A DNA stretch of 64,000 nt from Starkeya sp. ORNL1 (GTDB lineage Bacteria > Pseudomonadota > Alphaproteobacteria > Rhizobiales > Xanthobacteraceae): assembly GCF_012971745.1 (NCBI RefSeq), contig NZ_CP048834.1:3906001-3970000 (forward strand), read 5' to 3'. The notes below the pieces were generated by a model, which was not told the origin of the DNA, did no database searches, and worked only from the letters and a program-made list of their open reading frames with translations. The position numbers were made by a program, and so were the translations under genes. Each line of letters begins with the position of its first letter. Within the stretch, counting starts at the first letter, position 1. Below, piece after piece: positions 37,237 to 47,273 of this stretch.

Positions 37237-39261
37237 TCACACCAAGCCCGACGTCGCCACTTCGAGTAGCCGATTCGGTTCCGTAACCGGCAGCGAGCAC
37301 ACCGTGCCTTCGCAGACGAAGGCGGCGACGCCGGCCACCGCCTCGGCCTTCTCCCGGGCAGGGTGGCCCGAGGGGAGCGCCGCGGGATTGCTGACCCGCT
37401 GCACCACGACATCGACCCGCGGCAGGCGGAAGGACGCCGCCAGCAGCGCGTCGGCGGCCTCGCCTTGCGGACCGACCACGACGATCTGCGGCGCGCGCAG
37501 GCGGGTGTCGAGCGCGTTCAGCAGGCCGGCATGGCTGTAGAGGGTTGGCGCCACCCGCGGCAGCAGGCCGTCGAACAGGTGATCAAGCCGGGCGAGATAG
37601 GCATCGTCGCCAGTCACCACGGCGAGCCGCATCAGATTGCGGGCGGCGAGGGCATTCGGATTGGTGACGGCATCGTCGATAGTCGAATCCGGGCGCAGGA
37701 TCAGCCCCTCCGCATCATCCGCCGTGAAGAAGTAGCCGCCCTCCGGATGGGAGTGGTGGGCCTCCAGCGATGCGCTCCATTTGACGGCAAGGTTGAGATA
37801 GTCGGTCTCATTGGTCGCCTGGTGCAGCGCCAGCGCTGCCCGGATCATGGCCGCGTAGTCCGATGACAGGCCCGGAAACACCAGCCGGCCGTCCCGCGAG
37901 CTATGGCCGAGGCGCTCGGCATTGTCTCCACGCGTCATCGATTCGGCGATGAAACGGAAGGCGCGCTTGGCCGGCCCCAGCCATTCCGGCCGATCCAGCC
38001 GCATCGCGGCGTCGGCCAGAGCGGCGATCATCAGCCCGTTCCAGTCGGCCAGCACCTTGTCGTCGAGCCCAGGCCGGACGCGTGCCTCGCGGACTTTCAG
38101 GAGCTTGTCGCGCAGCATGGCGAGGCGGATCTCCTCAGCGCCGGTGCGCTCCTTGGGCATCAGTCGATTCGGGATCGAAACGCCCTCCCAATTGCCGAAG
38201 GGCTGGATGTCGTAGTGGCGGGCGAAGAACTCGGCATCCTCCGCGCCGAGCGCGGCGAGAATTTCCTTCAGCGTCCAGACATAATAGCGGCCCTCATGGC
38301 CTTCGGAATCGGCGTCGAGGCTGGCGGCAAAGGCGCCATCCTCCGTCACCATCTCTCGCAGCAGCCAACCGACCGTCTCCTCGGCGCGCTCGCGGAAGAG
38401 GGGAGCGCCAGTGGCGTTGAAGGCCAGTGCCAGCAATTCCAGCAGCTGGGCATTGTCGTAGAGCATCTTCTCGAAGTGCGGCACCAGCCAGCGCTCATCG
38501 ACCGAGTAGCGGGCATAGCCGCCACCGATGTGGTCGTAGATGCCGCCCTCGCTCATGCCGTGCAGCGCATCGAGCACGGCGTTGCGGAACGTCTCGCGCG
38601 GGCGCCGCTCGTGGGCGCGCCACAGCAATTCCAGGAACGGCGTATTGGGGAATTTCGGGGCGCCCCTCAGCCCACCATGCTCGGGATCCATGATGCCGTA
38701 AATGCGGGAGGCGACGTCGTCGAGCTCATTGAGCCCGATCGTGACCTTGCCTGCGGGCCGCGCCTTCTCGGTCAGCTTGGCGAGGATGGCGGCGCGGTTC
38801 TGGATGATGCGCGGGTCGCGCTCGGCATAGACCCGGGCCATGGTGGCGAGCACATCGGTGAAGGCCGGCTGGCCGTAGCGGGCCTCTTTCGGGAAATAGG
38901 TGCCGCCCCAGAACGGCGCGCCCTCGTCGTCAAGGAACATGGTCATCGGCCAGCCGCCCTGCACACCTAGATGCTGGAGCGCGGACATGTAGATCTGGTC
39001 GACCTCCGGCCGCTCCTCGCGATCCACCTTGATGTTCACGAAAAGCTCGTTCATCACGGCGGCGGTCTCGGTGTCCTCGAAGCTCTCATGGGCCATGACA
39101 TGGCACCAATGGCAGGCGGCGTAGCCGATGGAAAGCAGCACCGGCCGTCCGCTGGCGCGGGCCTCGGCAAAGGCCTCCGGGCCCCATTGCCACCAGTCGA
39201 CCGGATTGTCCTTGTGCTGGAGCAAATAGGGGCTGGCGGCGTCCTTCAGGCGGTTGGGCAA
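37237..39261 (-). CDS. YyaL/SSP411-type thioredoxin-domain protein (DUF255)
   Basis: The 674-aa protein has the N-terminal DUF255 thioredoxin-like domain ([38 protein letters not shown] with the C-H-W-C active-site-like motif, [14 protein letters not shown]) followed by an (alpha/alpha)6 glycoside-hydrolase-like barrel. The activity of the family is unknown. I choose a TTG start at 39261 with AGGAG six bases upstream and the family-typical MPNRL opening; a longer GTG frame from 39345 would overlap the divergent mnmE start. Confidence 0.87.
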   Translation of the reverse strand: MPNRLKDAASPYLLQHKDNPVDWWQWGPEAFAEARASGRPVLLSIGYAACHWCHVMAHESFEDTETAAVMNELFVNIKVDREERPEVDQIYMSALQHLGVQGGWPMTMFLDDEGAPFWGGTYFPKEARYGQPAFTDVLATMARVYAERDPRIIQNRAAILAKLTEKARPAGKVTIGLNELDDVASRIYGIMDPEHGGLRGAPKFPNTPFLELLWRAHERRPRETFRNAVLDALHGMSEGGIYDHIGGGYARYSVDERWLVPHFEKMLYDNAQLLELLALAFNATGAPLFRERAEETVGWLLREMVTEDGAFAASLDADSEGHEGRYYVWTLKEILAALGAEDAEFFARHYDIQPFGNWEGVSIPNRLMPKERTGAEEIRLAMLRDKLLKVREARVRPGLDDKVLADWNGLMIAALADAAMRLDRPEWLGPAKRAFRFIAESMTRGDNAERLGHSSRDGRLVFPGLSSDYAAMIRAALALHQATNETDYLNLAVKWSASLEAHHSHPEGGYFFTADDAEGLILRPDSTIDDAVTNPNALAARNLMRLAVVTGDDAYLARLDHLFDGLLPRVAPTLYSHAGLLNALDTRLRAPQIVVVGPQGEAADALLAASFRLPRVDVVVQRVSNPAALPSGHPAREKAEAVAGVAAFVCEGTVCSLPVTEPNRLLEVATSGLV

Positions 39262-39314
39262 GGGCGGCTCCTGGCGCGGATAGCGGAATATGGCGGTTAG
39301 ATAGGGCGTAGCGG

Positions 39315-40688
39315 GTGCGTGCACATCAGCAAAGCGGGAATTCACCCGACACCATTGCCGCGGTCTCGACGGGTTCGGGCCGCGCCGCGGTGGCGGTGAT
39401 CCGCGTTTCCGGCCCGCAGGCGGGGGAGGCGGTGCGGGCGCTCGCGGGCAAGCTGCCCGAGCCGCGCCGCGCCTTGCTGGCGAAGCTGCGGCACCCTTCG
39501 AGCCTCGAGCGGCTCGATGAAGGGCTAGTGCTGTGGTTCCCCGCGCCCGCCTCGGCGACCGGTGAGGACATGGCGGAGTTCCAGATCCACGGCGGCCGTG
39601 CCGTGGTCGCCGCCGTGCTCGGCGCGCTGTTAGCGGTGCCCGGCGTGCGGCCGGCGGACGCTGGCGAGTTCACCCGGCGCGGCTTCCTCAATGGCCGCAT
39701 GGACCTCAGCGCTGTGGAGGGCCTGGCCGATCTGATCGCCGCCGACACCGAGGGCCAGCGCCGTCTCGCCTTTGCCCACGCCTTTGGCCATCTCGGTCAG
39801 CGCGCCGAGCAGTGGCGAGCTCGCCTCGTTCGCGCCATGGCGCTGATCGAGGCCGGCATCGACTTTCCGGATGAGGACGACATTCCGGCGGAGACCCGCG
39901 CGGCGGCGCGGCCAGAGGTCGAGGTGCTGCACGCCGAACTCACGGCCGCACTCGCCGATCGCCGCGGCGGACTGCTGCGCGAGGGCGCGACCATCGCCAT
40001 TGCCGGCCTGCCGAACGCCGGCAAGTCCTCGCTGATGAATGCGCTGGCGGCGCGGGACGTCGCCATCGTCTCCGATGAGCCGGGCACCACGCGGGACGTG
40101 CTTGAGGTGGCGCTCGACCTCGCCGGGCATCGAGTGGCGCTGATCGACACCGCCGGTCTACGTGAGGCGTCGGGTGTGGTCGAGGCCGAGGGCATCCGCC
40201 GCGCGCGTGAGCGCATTGCGCGGGCCGATCTGGTGCTGTGGGTGCATGATGCGTCGGCCGGTCCGGCGCCCGGCACGCACCCGGACATGCTGGCGAGCGA
40301 GGGCGCGGCGCTGTGGCTGGTTTCGAACAAGAGCGACGCAGCGAGGGCGCCAGTGCCGAGCCACCCAATCTGGGCGAACTGCACGCTCAGCCTTTCCGCC
40401 AAGACGGGCGTGGGCATTCCGGCGCTCATCGATTCGCTGACGGAATGGACCGCGGCGCGCGTCGCTGGTGCGGAACATCCGGTGCTGATCCGGGAGCGGC
40501 ATCGTGCTGCGGCAGGGGAGGCGGCCGGGCATCTCGCGGAGGCACTTGCGGCCTGGGATGGCTTGAGCGACGAACTGCTGGCTGAGGAACTGCGCCGCGC
40601 CGCCCATGCCATCGGGCGGATTACCGGGCGGATCGATACCGACGATCTGCTCGACGTGGTGTTTCGTGAGTTCTGCATTGGGAAGTGA
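39315..40688 (+). CDS. mnmE: tRNA uridine-5-carboxymethylaminomethyl synthesis GTPase MnmE
   Basis: MnmE works with MnmG to modify the wobble uridine of several tRNAs. The 457-aa protein has the N-terminal folate-binding domain ([17 protein letters not shown]), the helical domain and an inserted G domain with [23 protein letters not shown] and DTAGL. The C-terminal FCIGK with the essential Cys is intact. The start is a GTG at 39315. Its partner mnmG lies 436 bases downstream, separated by repeats and two parS sites. Confidence 0.95.
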   Translation: MRAHQQSGNSPDTIAAVSTGSGRAAVAVIRVSGPQAGEAVRALAGKLPEPRRALLAKLRHPSSLERLDEGLVLWFPAPASATGEDMAEFQIHGGRAVVAAVLGALLAVPGVRPADAGEFTRRGFLNGRMDLSAVEGLADLIAADTEGQRRLAFAHAFGHLGQRAEQWRARLVRAMALIEAGIDFPDEDDIPAETRAAARPEVEVLHAELTAALADRRGGLLREGATIAIAGLPNAGKSSLMNALAARDVAIVSDEPGTTRDVLEVALDLAGHRVALIDTAGLREASGVVEAEGIRRARERIARADLVLWVHDASAGPAPGTHPDMLASEGAALWLVSNKSDAARAPVPSHPIWANCTLSLSAKTGVGIPALIDSLTEWTAARVAGAEHPVLIRERHRAAAGEAAGHLAEALAAWDGLSDELLAEELRRAAHAIGRITGRIDTDDLLDVVFREFCIGK

Positions 40689-40696
40689 GAGCGCCG

Positions 40697-40712
40697 CGTT
40701 TCACGTGAAACA
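40697..40712. promoter_or_regulatory. parS: parS centromere site 1
   Basis: CGTTTCACGTGAAACA matches the chromosomal parS consensus TGTTTCACGTGAAACA at 15 of 16 positions; only the first base differs. It lies nine bases after the mnmE stop and about 3 kb from parA. ParB binds such sites to segregate the origin region. Confidence 0.88.
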
Positions 40713-40731
40713 GCGCCTGGCCGGCTAGAAC

Positions 40732-41012
40732 GTCATCCTGAGGCGCGAGCGGTAGCGAGCCTAAGGATGTTGAAGCAGTGGGCCCCCATCCGGGGTGGGC
40801 ATCCTTCGAGGCCGCTTCGCGGCGCCTCAGAGCCTGACTCAAAATAGACGACCTCATCCTGAGGTGCCGCCGCAGGCGGCCTCGAAGGATGCTGAAACAG
40901 AGCGCCTGTGCCCGCAAACGAGCATCCTTCGAGGCTCGGGCTTTGCCCGAGCACCTCAGGATGAGGTGGTTCCGGTATCGCGCCGAATTTTCTATCAGGC
41001 TCTCAGGATGAC
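40732..41012. repeat. GTCATCC-type palindromic repeat, copy 3, interrupted by the miniature element
   Basis: The left part runs from GTCATCCTGAGGCGC (40732) to GCGCCTCA (40829); the right end TCAGGATGAC is at 41003-41012. Joined, they read GCGCCTCAGGATGAC, identical to the intact repeat at 45632-45646. The interruption is copy C, with TCA duplicated on either side. Confidence 0.7.
40830..41002. mobile_element. Miniature element (MITE-like), copy C
   Basis: The 173-bp element begins GAGCCTGACTCAAAAT and ends with the inverted equivalent ATCAGGCTC. TCA at 40827-40829 and 41003-41005 is the target duplication. The terminal 17 or so bases match copy A, but the interior is different: it carries a CATCCTGAGG-type double hairpin (CATCCTGAGGTGCCGCC, GCATCCTTCGAGGCTCGG) instead of the ATCCCCGGC type. 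Confidence 0.7.
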
Positions 41013-41029
41013 GTGGTTCTGATTGCCAT

Positions 41030-41045
41030 TGTTTCACGTGAATCA
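41030..41045. promoter_or_regulatory. parS: parS centromere site 2
   Basis: TGTTTCACGTGAATCA matches the parS consensus at 15 of 16 positions (A to T at position 14). It lies in the leader of mnmG, 318 bases from site 1. Confidence 0.85.
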
Positions 41046-41124
41046 CCCTCGCCTAACCCGGCCAACTTGACGCCGGCCGCGAAAGGGGGTTTCGAGATGC
41101 CTCATCCCGACAGGCGCGACTTCC

Positions 41125-42984
41125 ATGGACGATGTGGCTCTCTCCTTTGACGTGATCGTGGTCGGCGGCGGCCATGCTGGCTGCGAGGCCGCGGCGGCCG
41201 CGGCGCGGCTCGGCGCACGCACCGCACTCGTCACCCATAAGCGCGCCACCATCGGCGCCATGTCCTGCAATCCGGCAATCGGCGGGCTCGGCAAGGGCCA
41301 TCTGGTACGTGAGGTCGATGCGCTGGACGGGCTAATGGGCCGCGTCGCCGACGCCGGCGGCATCCAGTTCCGCGTGCTGAACCGTCGCAAGGGGCCGGCG
41401 GTGCGCGGCCCGCGCGCCCAGGCCGACCGCAAGCTCTACGCCGCGGCGATGCAGGCGGCGATCGATTCGCAGCCGAACCTGTTCGTCGTCGAAGGCGAGG
41501 CGGACGATCTGGTGCTAAGCGACGGCAGCGCCGCGGGCGTCCGGCTGCTCGACGGACGCGAGCTGGCGGCTGGCGCCGTGGTGCTGACCACCGGGACCTT
41601 TCTGCGCGGGCTCATCCACATCGGCGACAAGCAGACGCCGGCCGGGCGCATGGGCGAGAAGCCGGCACTCGGGCTCTCCACCACGCTGGAACGGCTCGGC
41701 GTGCAGCTCGGCCGCCTGAAGACCGGCACGCCGCCTCGGCTCGACGGGCGCACCATCGACTGGGCCAGCCTGGAGATGCAGCCCGGCGACGAGCCGCCGG
41801 AGCCGTTCTCGACCCTGACCGAGCGGATCACCACGCCCCAGATCTCGTGCGGCGTAACCCGGACTACGCCGGAAACCCACGCCGTGATCCGTGCCAATAT
41901 CGGCCGCTCGGCGATGTACTCCGGAAACATCCAGAGCATCGGCCCGCGCTATTGCCCGTCCATCGAGGACAAGATCGTCCGCTTCGGCGAGCGCGACGGA
42001 CACCAGATTTTCCTGGAGCCGGAAGGGTTGGACGATCCGACGGTCTATCCGAACGGCATCTCCACCTCGCTTCCGGAGGATGTACAGCTGGCGCTGCTGG
42101 CGACCATCCCCGGGCTGGAGCGGGTGGCCATGTTGCGACCGGGCTATGCCATCGAGTACGACCATGTCGATCCGCGCGAGCTTGAGCCGACGCTGGAATT
42201 GAAGCGCGCGCCCGGCCTGTTCCTGGCCGGCCAGATCAACGGCACCACCGGCTATGAGGAGGCGGCTGCCCAGGGCCTCGTCGCCGGACTGAATGCGGCG
42301 CGCCGGGCGGGCGCGGCGGATGGCATCACCTTCGATCGGGCCGAGGCCTATATCGGCGTCATGATCGACGATCTGGTAACGCGCGGCGTGAGCGAGCCCT
42401 ATCGCATGTTCACCTCGCGGGCCGAGTACCGGCTGTCGCTCCGTGCTGACAATGCGGACCAGCGCCTGACCGAGCGCGGAGCAGCGCTCGGCTGCGTCGG
42501 AGCGGAGCGGGCCGGCAGGTTCGACGCGAAGCGGACGGCGCTGGATGCGGCGCGGGCCTGGGCCAGTTCGGTGTCGATCACCCCGAGCGAAGGCGATCGG
42601 TTCGGGCTCGTTCTGAATCGCGACGGGCAACGGCGCAGCGCCTTCGACCTGTTGTCCTATCCGCATCTTGGCTGGGCCGACATCGTCCGCATCTGGCCGG
42701 AATCGGCGGAGATTCGGGGCAGCATTGGCGAGCAGGTCGAGATCGACGCCAAATATGCGGTGTATCTTGATCGGCAGCAGGCTGACATCGCTTCCTACCG
42801 GCGGGACGAAGGCGCCGAATTGCCGGACGCGCTGGACTATCGGGCCATGAGCGGAATCTCCAATGAGATCAAGGCGAAGCTGGATTCGATTCGCCCCCGT
42901 TCCATCGGCCAGGCTGGACGCATCGATGGGATGACGCCGGCGGCCCTGGCGCTCATCGCGGCGCACGCCCGCAAAGCGCGTTAA
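41125..42984 (+). CDS. mnmG: tRNA uridine-5-carboxymethylaminomethyl synthesis enzyme MnmG
   Basis: MnmG (GidA) is the FAD-dependent partner of MnmE. The 619-aa protein has the FAD-binding [19 protein letters not shown] near residue 12, the [23 protein letters not shown] motif, [14 protein letters not shown] [14 protein letters not shown], and the C-terminal helical domain with [22 protein letters not shown]. Complete, with ATG 41125. Confidence 0.97.
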   Translation: MDDVALSFDVIVVGGGHAGCEAAAAAARLGARTALVTHKRATIGAMSCNPAIGGLGKGHLVREVDALDGLMGRVADAGGIQFRVLNRRKGPAVRGPRAQADRKLYAAAMQAAIDSQPNLFVVEGEADDLVLSDGSAAGVRLLDGRELAAGAVVLTTGTFLRGLIHIGDKQTPAGRMGEKPALGLSTTLERLGVQLGRLKTGTPPRLDGRTIDWASLEMQPGDEPPEPFSTLTERITTPQISCGVTRTTPETHAVIRANIGRSAMYSGNIQSIGPRYCPSIEDKIVRFGERDGHQIFLEPEGLDDPTVYPNGISTSLPEDVQLALLATIPGLERVAMLRPGYAIEYDHVDPRELEPTLELKRAPGLFLAGQINGTTGYEEAAAQGLVAGLNAARRAGAADGITFDRAEAYIGVMIDDLVTRGVSEPYRMFTSRAEYRLSLRADNADQRLTERGAALGCVGAERAGRFDAKRTALDAARAWASSVSITPSEGDRFGLVLNRDGQRRSAFDLLSYPHLGWADIVRIWPESAEIRGSIGEQVEIDAKYAVYLDRQQADIASYRRDEGAELPDALDYRAMSGISNEIKAKLDSIRPRSIGQAGRIDGMTPAALALIAAHARKAR

Positions 42985-43046
42985 TCACGCAGGCCAGTTC
43001 CTCTCGCGCGCGAGCGCGCGTGAGTGTTCTGCGTTATACATGTTGC

Positions 43047-43739
43047 ATGATCTCACCGACTGATTCGTCCGATCGGGAACATGCTCTCGCGCTGTGTCCT
43101 GTTTCACGTGAAACAGGAGGTCGGCTCGACGCCATCGTCGCGTTGCTGGAGAAGTGGCAGCGCACCATCAATCTGGTAGCGCCTGCGACCTTGCCGCAGC
43201 TCTGGACCCGCCACGTCGCGGATTCGCTTCAGCTCGTCCCGCTGGCCGGGGAGGTGAGGCGCTGGGTCGATCTCGGCAGCGGCGGCGGCTTCCCCGGATT
43301 GGTAGTCGCGGCCGTATTGGCGGACCTGCCGGACGCCGACGTGACATTGGTCGAGAGCGACACCCGCAAGGCCGCATTCCTGCGTGAGGCGGCGCGGATC
43401 GTCGAACTTCCTGTCACGGTGTTGCCGGCTCGTATCGAGCAGGTGGGGCCGCGGATCGCTGCCGGGGTCGAGGTGGTGTCGGCCCGCGCGCTTGCGCCAT
43501 TGCCGAAGTTGTTGCCGCTGGCCGAGCCATTCATTGCGCAGGGCGCACTCGGGCTTTTTCTCAAAGGACAAGATGTTGATAACGAATTGACCGAGGCAAC
43601 TAAATCTTGGAATGTCGATGCCTCGGTTGTTGAAAGCCGAACGGACCGGAGCGGGCGCGTGCTGATCGTGCGCCGGGCCGAGCGGATCGTCACTGAAGCC
43701 GCTTCACATCTTCGGTCTCACCCAGGACGGACGCCATGA
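43047..43739 (+). CDS. rsmG: 16S rRNA (guanine527-N7)-methyltransferase
   Basis: RsmG methylates G527 of 16S rRNA. From ATG 43047 the protein is 230 aa; a GTG at 43020 is an alternative. The SAM-binding motif [14 protein letters not shown] is clear, preceded by [24 protein letters not shown] and followed by [15 protein letters not shown] perfect parS site is embedded near the 5' end and encodes the V-S-R-E-T residues. The stop overlaps the parA ATG (ATGA). Confidence 0.94.
   Translation: MISPTDSSDREHALALCPVSRETGGRLDAIVALLEKWQRTINLVAPATLPQLWTRHVADSLQLVPLAGEVRRWVDLGSGGGFPGLVVAAVLADLPDADVTLVESDTRKAAFLREAARIVELPVTVLPARIEQVGPRIAAGVEVVSARALAPLPKLLPLAEPFIAQGALGLFLKGQDVDNELTEATKSWNVDASVVESRTDRSGRVLIVRRAERIVTEAASHLRSHPGRTP
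43100..43115. promoter_or_regulatory. parS: parS centromere site 3 (perfect)
   Basis: TGTTTCACGTGAAACA is a 16 of 16 match to the chromosomal parS consensus. It lies inside rsmG, 620 bases upstream of parA. Confidence 0.95.
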
Positions 43740-44581
43740 CAGAGCTGTCTTCCTCGCCGGCCAGCGTGCCGCGTGTACTGGCACTCGCCAACCAGAAGGG
43801 TGGCGTCGGCAAGACCACCACTGCCATTAATCTCGGTACCGCCTTGGCCGCGATCGGCGAGACGGTGCTGATCGTCGATCTCGATCCGCAGGGCAATGCG
43901 TCGACCGGTCTCGGCATTGATCGCGCCAGCCGGCGGATCTCGACCTATGACGTACTGACCGGCGAAGCCAAGCTGCGCGACGCCGTGCTGGAGACTGCGG
44001 TGCCGCGGCTGCATATCGCGGCTTCGACCATGGATCTCTCCGGGCTCGAACTGGAAATCGCCACTGCCAGGGATCGGCCGTTCCGGCTGCGCAACGCCAT
44101 TCGAGTCCTCAATCAGGACGAGTCTTCGATTCAAGAGCGAAACGATTCCGTTCGCTACTCCTATGTGCTGATCGATTGCCCGCCGTCGCTGAATCTCATC
44201 ACCATCAACGCCATGGCGGCGGCGAACGCCATTCTGGTGCCGCTGCAGTGCGAGTTCTTCGCGCTCGAGGGGCTTTCGCAACTGATCAAGACCGTCGACC
44301 AGGTGCGCACGACGTTGAATCCCGAGCTGACCATCCACGGCATCGTCCTCACCATGTTCGATGCGCGCAACAATCTGTCGGCTCAAGTGGTTGCCGATGT
44401 TCGTCAATTCATGGGCGACAAGGTCTATGAGACGATCATTCCGCGCAATGTCCGGGTGTCCGAGGCGCCGTCCTACGGTAAACCGGTGCTGCTGTACGAT
44501 TTGAAGTGCGTCGGATCGCAGGCCTATCTCCGTCTCGCATCCGAAATCATCCAGCGCGAACGCAGCCTGCGCGCAGCATAG
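43736..44581 (+). CDS. parA: Chromosome-partitioning ATPase ParA
   Basis: ParA forms the nucleoid-bound ATP gradient that moves ParB-parS complexes. The 281-aa protein has the deviant Walker [10 protein letters not shown] (Lys21-Thr29) with the signature lysine, Walker A' [14 protein letters not shown] and [14 protein letters not shown]. It lacks an N-terminal HTH, as chromosomal ParA (Soj) proteins do. It is translationally coupled to rsmG and precedes parB by 12 bases. Confidence 0.96.
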   Translation: MTELSSSPASVPRVLALANQKGGVGKTTTAINLGTALAAIGETVLIVDLDPQGNASTGLGIDRASRRISTYDVLTGEAKLRDAVLETAVPRLHIAASTMDLSGLELEIATARDRPFRLRNAIRVLNQDESSIQERNDSVRYSYVLIDCPPSLNLITINAMAAANAILVPLQCEFFALEGLSQLIKTVDQVRTTLNPELTIHGIVLTMFDARNNLSAQVVADVRQFMGDKVYETIIPRNVRVSEAPSYGKPVLLYDLKCVGSQAYLRLASEIIQRERSLRAA

Positions 44582-44593
44582 GGAGAATCACCA

Positions 44594-45487
44594 ATGGCAA
44601 TGGCGGATGATGGTGGGCGCTCCCGGCTAGGCCGCGGGCTCGCAGCGTTGATTGGCGATGTCGGCGCGGAGAGCGCTGTTGCCGAGAAGCCGCGCGGCGG
44701 TCAGCGCAAGGTTCCCGCGGCGTTCCTCCGGCCGAACCCGCGCAATCCGCGCCGGACCTTCGGCGATGAGGAACTCGCGGAGCTCGCGAATTCGGTCCGC
44801 GAGCGCGGCATCATCCAGCCGATCGTGGTGCGTGTCGTTGAAGATGCGCGCGATGCCTATGAGATCGTTGCCGGTGAGCGCCGCTGGCGCGCCGCACAGA
44901 TCGCCGGCCTGCACGAGGTGCCGATCGTCGTCGTCGAGGTCGATGACCGCCAGGCGCTGGAGATCGCGATCATCGAGAACGTGCAGCGCGCCGACCTCAA
45001 CCCGCTGGAAGAGGCAGCGGGCTACCAGATGCTGGCCGACCAGTTCGGCTATTCGCAGCATGAAGTGGCGCGCATCATCGGCAAGAGCCGCAGCCATGTC
45101 GCCAATACGACGCGGCTTCTGAAGCTGCCCGAGCCGGTGAAGGCCTATCTTGCCGATGGCCGGCTCTCCGCCGGCCACGCCCGCGCGCTGCTTACCCAGG
45201 AGGACCCTGAGACACTGGCGCACGCCATTGTCGAGCGCGGCATGAATGTACGCGCGGTCGAAGCGCTGGCCCAGGAACTGACTGTCGCCAAGGCGAGGGC
45301 CGAAGGCAAGCCGCGCAAGCCGAAGATGGAGCTCGACGCCGATACCCGCGCTCTGGAGCGGCGGCTGTCTGACGCGCTGGGCCTTGCGGTCGCCCTGCGC
45401 CATGAAGGCGATGGCGGCGAAATCCGCATCCGCTATTCCTCTTTGGATCAGCTCGAAGAGGTCTGTCGGCGCCTCGCAGCCGGCTAA
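44594..45487 (+). CDS. parB: Chromosome-partitioning CTPase ParB
   Basis: ParB loads at parS and slides along DNA as a CTP-dependent clamp. The 297-aa protein has the N-terminal ParA-stimulating segment (SRLGRGLAALIGD), the CTP-binding box 2 GERRWRAAQIA, the HTH SQHEVARIIGKSRSHVANTTRLL and the C-terminal dimer domain. All conserved boxes are intact. Confidence 0.96.
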   Translation: MAMADDGGRSRLGRGLAALIGDVGAESAVAEKPRGGQRKVPAAFLRPNPRNPRRTFGDEELAELANSVRERGIIQPIVVRVVEDARDAYEIVAGERRWRAAQIAGLHEVPIVVVEVDDRQALEIAIIENVQRADLNPLEEAAGYQMLADQFGYSQHEVARIIGKSRSHVANTTRLLKLPEPVKAYLADGRLSAGHARALLTQEDPETLAHAIVERGMNVRAVEALAQELTVAKARAEGKPRKPKMELDADTRALERRLSDALGLAVALRHEGDGGEIRIRYSSLDQLEEVCRRLAAG

Positions 45488-45534
45488 GAAATAGATTCGC
45501 CTACGCAACAATCTATCTCGGCTCGAGGTGTAAC

Positions 45535-45646
45535 GTCATCCTGAGGTGCTCGGGCGTCGCCCGAGCCTCGAAGGATGTCCGTCCCGATGGCCGTCTTCTG
45601 CTTCAGCATCCTTCGAGGCTCGCTGGCGCTCGCGCCTCAGGATGAC
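45535..45646. repeat. GTCATCC-type palindromic repeat, copy 4 (uninterrupted)
   Basis: The 112-bp element runs from GTCATCCTGAGGTGC to GCGCCTCAGGATGAC. Inner hairpins are CTCGGGCGTCGCCCGAG and GAGGCTCGCTGGCGCTCGCGCCTC. It is the same subtype as the repeat interrupted by copy C and shows that repeat before insertion. It lies between the convergent parB and holA genes. Confidence 0.75.
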
Positions 45647-45660
45647 GGTCCACCAATTCC

Positions 45661-46686
45661 TCACCCTCGCCGTGCCGCAGAGGCGAGGCTGAGCAGGGCC
45701 CGCTCGGCGATCGCAGGTGCTAGCCCAGCGTTGCGCCGGGCCGCCAACAGGGCCTCGTCAAGCGTCACGAACGCGTTCGCCAACCGCGCCGCGGTCCAGT
45801 TGCGCAGCGCCGCTTCCACCAGCGGCCGGCGACGGAAATGGATGGCCGGACGCGCGCTCTCGATGGCGCGCTCGATACTGCCGCCATTCTCGACATTCAG
45901 CCGCAGCATATGCAGCCCCTGGGCGGCGCGGCTGGTGGCGCCGAGCACGGCATCGGGGCGGATGCCTTCGCCCATCGCCTTGGCGAAGGCGCTTGCGGCA
46001 TCGCGCCCATTCCCCGCCAAGGCAGCGTCGGAAATATCGTCGAGCGCGAGGTTCGAGGCGTCGCCGACAATGGCGCGCACATGAGCGCCGGTAATCCGCG
46101 TATCGCCGGTCGCATAGAGGATCAGCTTGGCGATCTCGCCGCGCGAGGCGAGCCGGTCGCCGCCGAGCAGCGCCATGAGGTCGGTGCGGGCATCGCGCTC
46201 GATCGACAATCCGGCCTCCGCGACCATGGTGTCGATGAGGCGTGCCACGTCTCGATCGGTGTCGGCATAGCAGGCGATGGCAGCGACCCGGGGCGAGGAT
46301 TCGCCGAGCGAACGCAGCGGCGCGCCCTTCTTGAGGTCGCCGGCTTCGATGACGATGATCGCGTCCGAGGGCGGCGACGCCAGCACCGGCTCCAGCGCCG
46401 GAACGATGTTCTTGCCGCCGACCCGGAGCGAGACCACCCGCCGCCCGCCGAACAGCGCCACGGTGGACGCTTCCTCGATCAGCCGGACCGGATTGCCGGC
46501 GAGTTCGTCGCCATCGAGGCGGATGAGGCCGAACGGATCATCCGTGCCCGCAAGCGCGCGCTTGAGATAGGTCTGGGCGCGCTCGCGCACCAGGCCGGAA
46601 TCCGGGCCATAGAGCAGGATCACCGGCCGCAGCGGATCGATGCGGGAGAGGACGGCATCGACCTCCGCCGGCCGGACCGCTGTCAT
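45661..46686 (-). CDS. holA: DNA polymerase III delta subunit
   Basis: HolA opens the sliding clamp within the clamp loader. The 341-aa protein has the delta N-terminal fold (LRPVILLYGPDSGLVRERAQTYLK) with a degenerate P-loop, as expected, and LFGGRRVVSLRV and ALLGGDRLASRGEIAKLILY in the lid and collar. It follows lptE on the minus strand with an 8-base gap. Confidence 0.92.
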   Translation of the reverse strand: MTAVRPAEVDAVLSRIDPLRPVILLYGPDSGLVRERAQTYLKRALAGTDDPFGLIRLDGDELAGNPVRLIEEASTVALFGGRRVVSLRVGGKNIVPALEPVLASPPSDAIIVIEAGDLKKGAPLRSLGESSPRVAAIACYADTDRDVARLIDTMVAEAGLSIERDARTDLMALLGGDRLASRGEIAKLILYATGDTRITGAHVRAIVGDASNLALDDISDAALAGNGRDAASAFAKAMGEGIRPDAVLGATSRAAQGLHMLRLNVENGGSIERAIESARPAIHFRRRPLVEAALRNWTAARLANAFVTLDEALLAARRNAGLAPAIAERALLSLASAARRG

Positions 46687-46694
46687 CTACCAGC

Positions 46695-47273
46695 TCAGCT
46701 CTTCGGGGTCCGGGTCATGAACCAGGAAGCGAGCTGGCCGCGAATGGTTTCGGCGGCGACGCGGGCGGAACGGTTCTGCGCGTCGCGAATCGCGCGGGCG
46801 CGCGCGAATCGCTGATAGCCGCTGTCGATCGAGGCCTTGCCGAAGGCGTTGCCCTGGGTGAGCGGCTTCTTGTTCTTCTCGTCGCCACCGGCCTCGAACA
46901 GCTGCCAATTGACGTCGACCGAGACCAGCTCGACCTCCGGAAGGCCGCTGACTGGATCGACAATGGCGGCTGCGGTGTTGTCGGTGACGCGCATCACCAG
47001 GCGATAGGGTGCGCCCGAGGGATTGCCCGAGCCGCCGGTGAGCTCGAAGATCAGGTCGTTGCGCACCTCATTGCCGAGGCGGCCGTCGGCGAACACCACT
47101 TCGACGTCGCCGAGCTTGTCGCGCAGGCCGGGCCCACCGCCCGGCGTGCTCTCGGCATACATGGGCTGGAAGCAGCCGGCCGAAGCGAGCGCCAGAAGGC
47201 CAGCTCCGGCAAAGCCGAGAAAACGCCGGCGACTGGCGGCCGGACGGGAAGGGCGGCGGTCAAGCGACGACAT
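46695..47273 (-). CDS. lptE: LPS-assembly lipoprotein LptE
   Basis: LptE plugs the LptD barrel and helps place LPS in the outer leaflet. The 192-aa protein has lipobox LASAGC (Cys34) followed by FQPMYAES, then [23 protein letters not shown] and the C-terminal helix region. The segment before the lipobox reads SRRRFLGF, an exact twin-arginine S-R-R-x-F-L motif, which is not typical of LptE and suggests Tat export. It overlaps leuS by 14 bases, and holA follows. Confidence 0.87.
   Translation of the reverse strand: MSSLDRRPSRPAASRRRFLGFAGAGLLALASAGCFQPMYAESTPGGGPGLRDKLGDVEVVFADGRLGNEVRNDLIFELTGGSGNPSGAPYRLVMRVTDNTAAAIVDPVSGLPEVELVSVDVNWQLFEAGGDEKNKKPLTQGNAFGKASIDSGYQRFARARAIRDAQNRSARVAAETIRGQLASWFMTRTPKS

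Larger units (their letters stand above)
40689..41124. other. Repeat- and parS-rich gap between mnmE and mnmG
   Basis: This 436-bp gap holds, in order, a parS site (40697-40712), the left part of a palindromic repeat (40732-40829), miniature element copy C (40830-41002), the right end of the interrupted repeat (to 41012), a second parS site (41030-41045) and about 80 bases of mnmG leader. No coding sequence is supported. Confidence 0.75.
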
